Positions 35,212-36,017 of a stretch of 36,017 nucleotides of DNA are shown here, piece by piece. Position 1 is the stretch's first letter, and each line of letters begins with the position of its first letter. The stretch comes from Flavobacterium omnivorum (GTDB lineage: Bacteria; Bacteroidota; Bacteroidia; Flavobacteriales; Flavobacteriaceae). The translations under genes and the position numbers were made by a program. The notes beneath the pieces were generated by a model. That model worked only from the letters and a program-made list of their open reading frames with translations, searched no databases and was not told the DNA's origin. The stretch lies in NCBI RefSeq assembly GCF_900099915.1, contig NZ_FNDB01000023.1, positions 1 through 36,017 of the forward strand, given 5' to 3'.

Positions 35212-35328
35212 TTAAAAGTTATTTTTTAACTTTTGAATATGAGCAATTAACGCTCCTAAAGCAATACCTATGATAAATATCTTAAACCAATAAGGAGCTA
35301 AGTATTGCATTATTTTATGATAAGTCAT
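35212..35328 (-). CDS. 38-aa single-helix membrane peptide
   Basis: Starts at ATG 35328 and ends at TAA 35212. One hydrophobic helix (YWFKIFIIGIALGALIA) with a basic end (HIQKLKNNF). It has no double-glycine leader, so it is not a typical precursor; an immunity-type peptide for the two neighbours, or a small subunit, are possible. It lies 10 bases after the 61-aa precursor gene. An alternative start is ATG at residue 7. No known family recognised. Confidence 0.5.
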   Translation of the reverse strand: MTYHKIMQYLAPYWFKIFIIGIALGALIAHIQKLKNNF

Positions 35329-35338
35329 TGTGTTAATT

Positions 35339-35524
35339 TTATGATGTTGCCCAGTCTACAAATTTATAGACGCCATATCCAACTAAAGCACCTACAACAA
35401 CAACGCCAACAACTGTAGCCCCTGCAGCAGCCACGGCTATCACTGCTGGAGCAAGATAACCTCCTTCAGTCTCTTTGGACTCTTGGATACTAATTTCCTT
35501 TAAATTCAACGCTTCTAAATTCAT
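35339..35524 (-). CDS. Double-glycine bacteriocin precursor peptide A
   Basis: A 61-aa precursor. Its leader starts MNLEALNLKEISIQE and ends TEGG at residue 22, the cleavage site for C39 peptidases. The core YLAPAVIAVAAAGATVVGV... is a glycine/alanine/valine-rich helix with GxxxG-like steps (GALVG) and an aromatic end (YGVYKFVDW). This matches class IIb (two-peptide, lactobin/cerein type) bacteriocins in form. With the neighbour it shares the leader but not the core. Its ATG is 24 bases downstream of the other precursor's stop. Confidence 0.75.
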   Translation of the reverse strand: MNLEALNLKEISIQESKETEGGYLAPAVIAVAAAGATVVGVVVVGALVGYGVYKFVDWATS

Positions 35525-35548
35525 ATTTTAATTTTTTGATATTTAACA

Positions 35549-35722
35549 TTATTTTTGTCCTTGAGCAACTGCTGCACCTACACCAACTCCTACCCAAAAT
35601 GCAGTAGCTACAGTTTCAGCAGATATTGCTATTCCCCATATTAGAAGAGGTATAAACCCACCTTCTGTTCCTTTAACTTCTTGAGCATTAAGCTCCACTA
35701 AATTCAAATTATCTAAATTCAT
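35549..35722 (-). CDS. Double-glycine bacteriocin precursor peptide B
   Basis: A 57-aa precursor, short and easily missed. Leader MNLDNLNLVELNAQEVKG and the cleavage motif TEGG (19-22) closely match peptide A. The core FIPLLIWGIAISAETVATAF continues with WVGVGVGAAVAQGQK, which has a GVGVG (GxxxG) step. The first gene of the operon as far as can be seen; the 35723-35781 leader is AT-rich, and the repeat array lies upstream. Could alternatively be a single bacteriocin with a paralogue, rather than a true two-peptide pair. Confidence 0.7.
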   Translation of the reverse strand: MNLDNLNLVELNAQEVKGTEGGFIPLLIWGIAISAETVATAFWVGVGVGAAVAQGQK

Positions 35723-35781
35723 TTTTTAAGTTTTTAAAATTACACATTTCATTTCAATAAAAAGTTTCTCGAGAACTTTTG

Positions 35782-36017
35782 TGCTTGGTTTTTTTTAGAG
35801 ACCATAGCTTTCAAACTCCTTGCTCTGTTTTTTTTGAAAGGGTTACAGTACAGCTGAATTATTCCCTTATGCTTTGTTTTTTGAAGAACAAATAGCTTTA
35901 CCTAAGCTTCATGCTCTGATTTTTGAAAGGGTTACCATACAGCTGAATTATTCCCTTATGCTTTGTTTTTTGAGGAACAAATAGCTTTACCCAAAACCTC
36001 GTGCTCTGTTTTTTTGA
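35782..36017. repeat. Tandem repeat array of about 90 bp units, extending past the right edge
   Basis: A TGCTYTG-T(n)-GAA core recurs at 35782 (degenerate), 35821, 35870, 35912, 35959 and 36002. The gaps alternate (49, 42, 47, 43), so the true unit is 90-91 bases, made of two halves. The first halves share GGGTTAC.-TACAGCTGAATTATTCCC and the second CAAATAGCTTTACC. The T run varies from five to eight. No open frame of note on either strand. Confidence 0.8.

Noticed and set aside
35782..36017. CRISPR array suspected from evenly spaced TGCTYTG-T(n)-GAA repeats
   Set aside because: The spacers are not unique: they alternate between two kinds and are similar copy to copy, the core is only about 16-18 bases and varies, and no cas gene is near.

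Overview
The window is AT-rich, gene-dense DNA from a member of the Bacteroidota, most likely Flavobacterium. Supporting signs are gliding/type IX secretion lipoprotein gene sprE (porW) next to a bactofilin and the F0F1-ATP synthase genes, Bacteroidota-only families (GLPGLI, DUF4254, DUF5687-type permease, four-helix-bundle S23-like protein), promoters of the TTG-N17-TAnnTTTG type, and frequent lack of Shine-Dalgarno sequences with several TTG starts. Family names here come from reading the proteins, not from a database search.

Layout. 1-163: 3' end of a transposase-like gene cut by the window edge. 345-6300: surface-polysaccharide genes (epimerase, UDP-glucuronate decarboxylase, initiating sugar-phosphate transferase, GT2 glycosyltransferase, and a convergent CapK/PaaK-like adenylate-forming enzyme). 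6415-11477: housekeeping block with purD, two small conserved membrane-protein genes, upp, a DUF4254 gene and a GT9 glycosyltransferase. 11709-15352: outer-membrane beta-barrel protein plus a GLPGLI-family partner, facing a ferredoxin-reductase gene (paaE-like). 16651-21985: a PadR regulator followed by four tandem paralogous membrane proteins and a two-gene ABC exporter. 21986-22343: intergenic region carrying a strongly structured repeat element. 22344-31219: sprE, bactofilin, AtpZ-like and AtpI-like small proteins, then atpB-E-F-H-A-G; atpD and atpC are absent, as is common in this phylum.

31279-36017, on the minus strand, is the most unusual part. It looks like a small double-glycine bacteriocin system: two precursor peptides (57 and 61 aa) with nearly the same leader ending in GG, a 38-aa membrane peptide, a HlyD-type adaptor, and a C39 peptidase/ABC transporter. 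The transporter gene is broken by one in-frame TAA just before the ABC signature. A four-helix-bundle gene sits in the opposite direction between adaptor and transporter, flanked by repeat arms. Upstream of the precursors, a tandem repeat of about 90 bp runs off the right edge.

Many convergent gene ends share long hairpins that read as bidirectional terminators, and a hairpin after atpE may help set the excess of subunit c.
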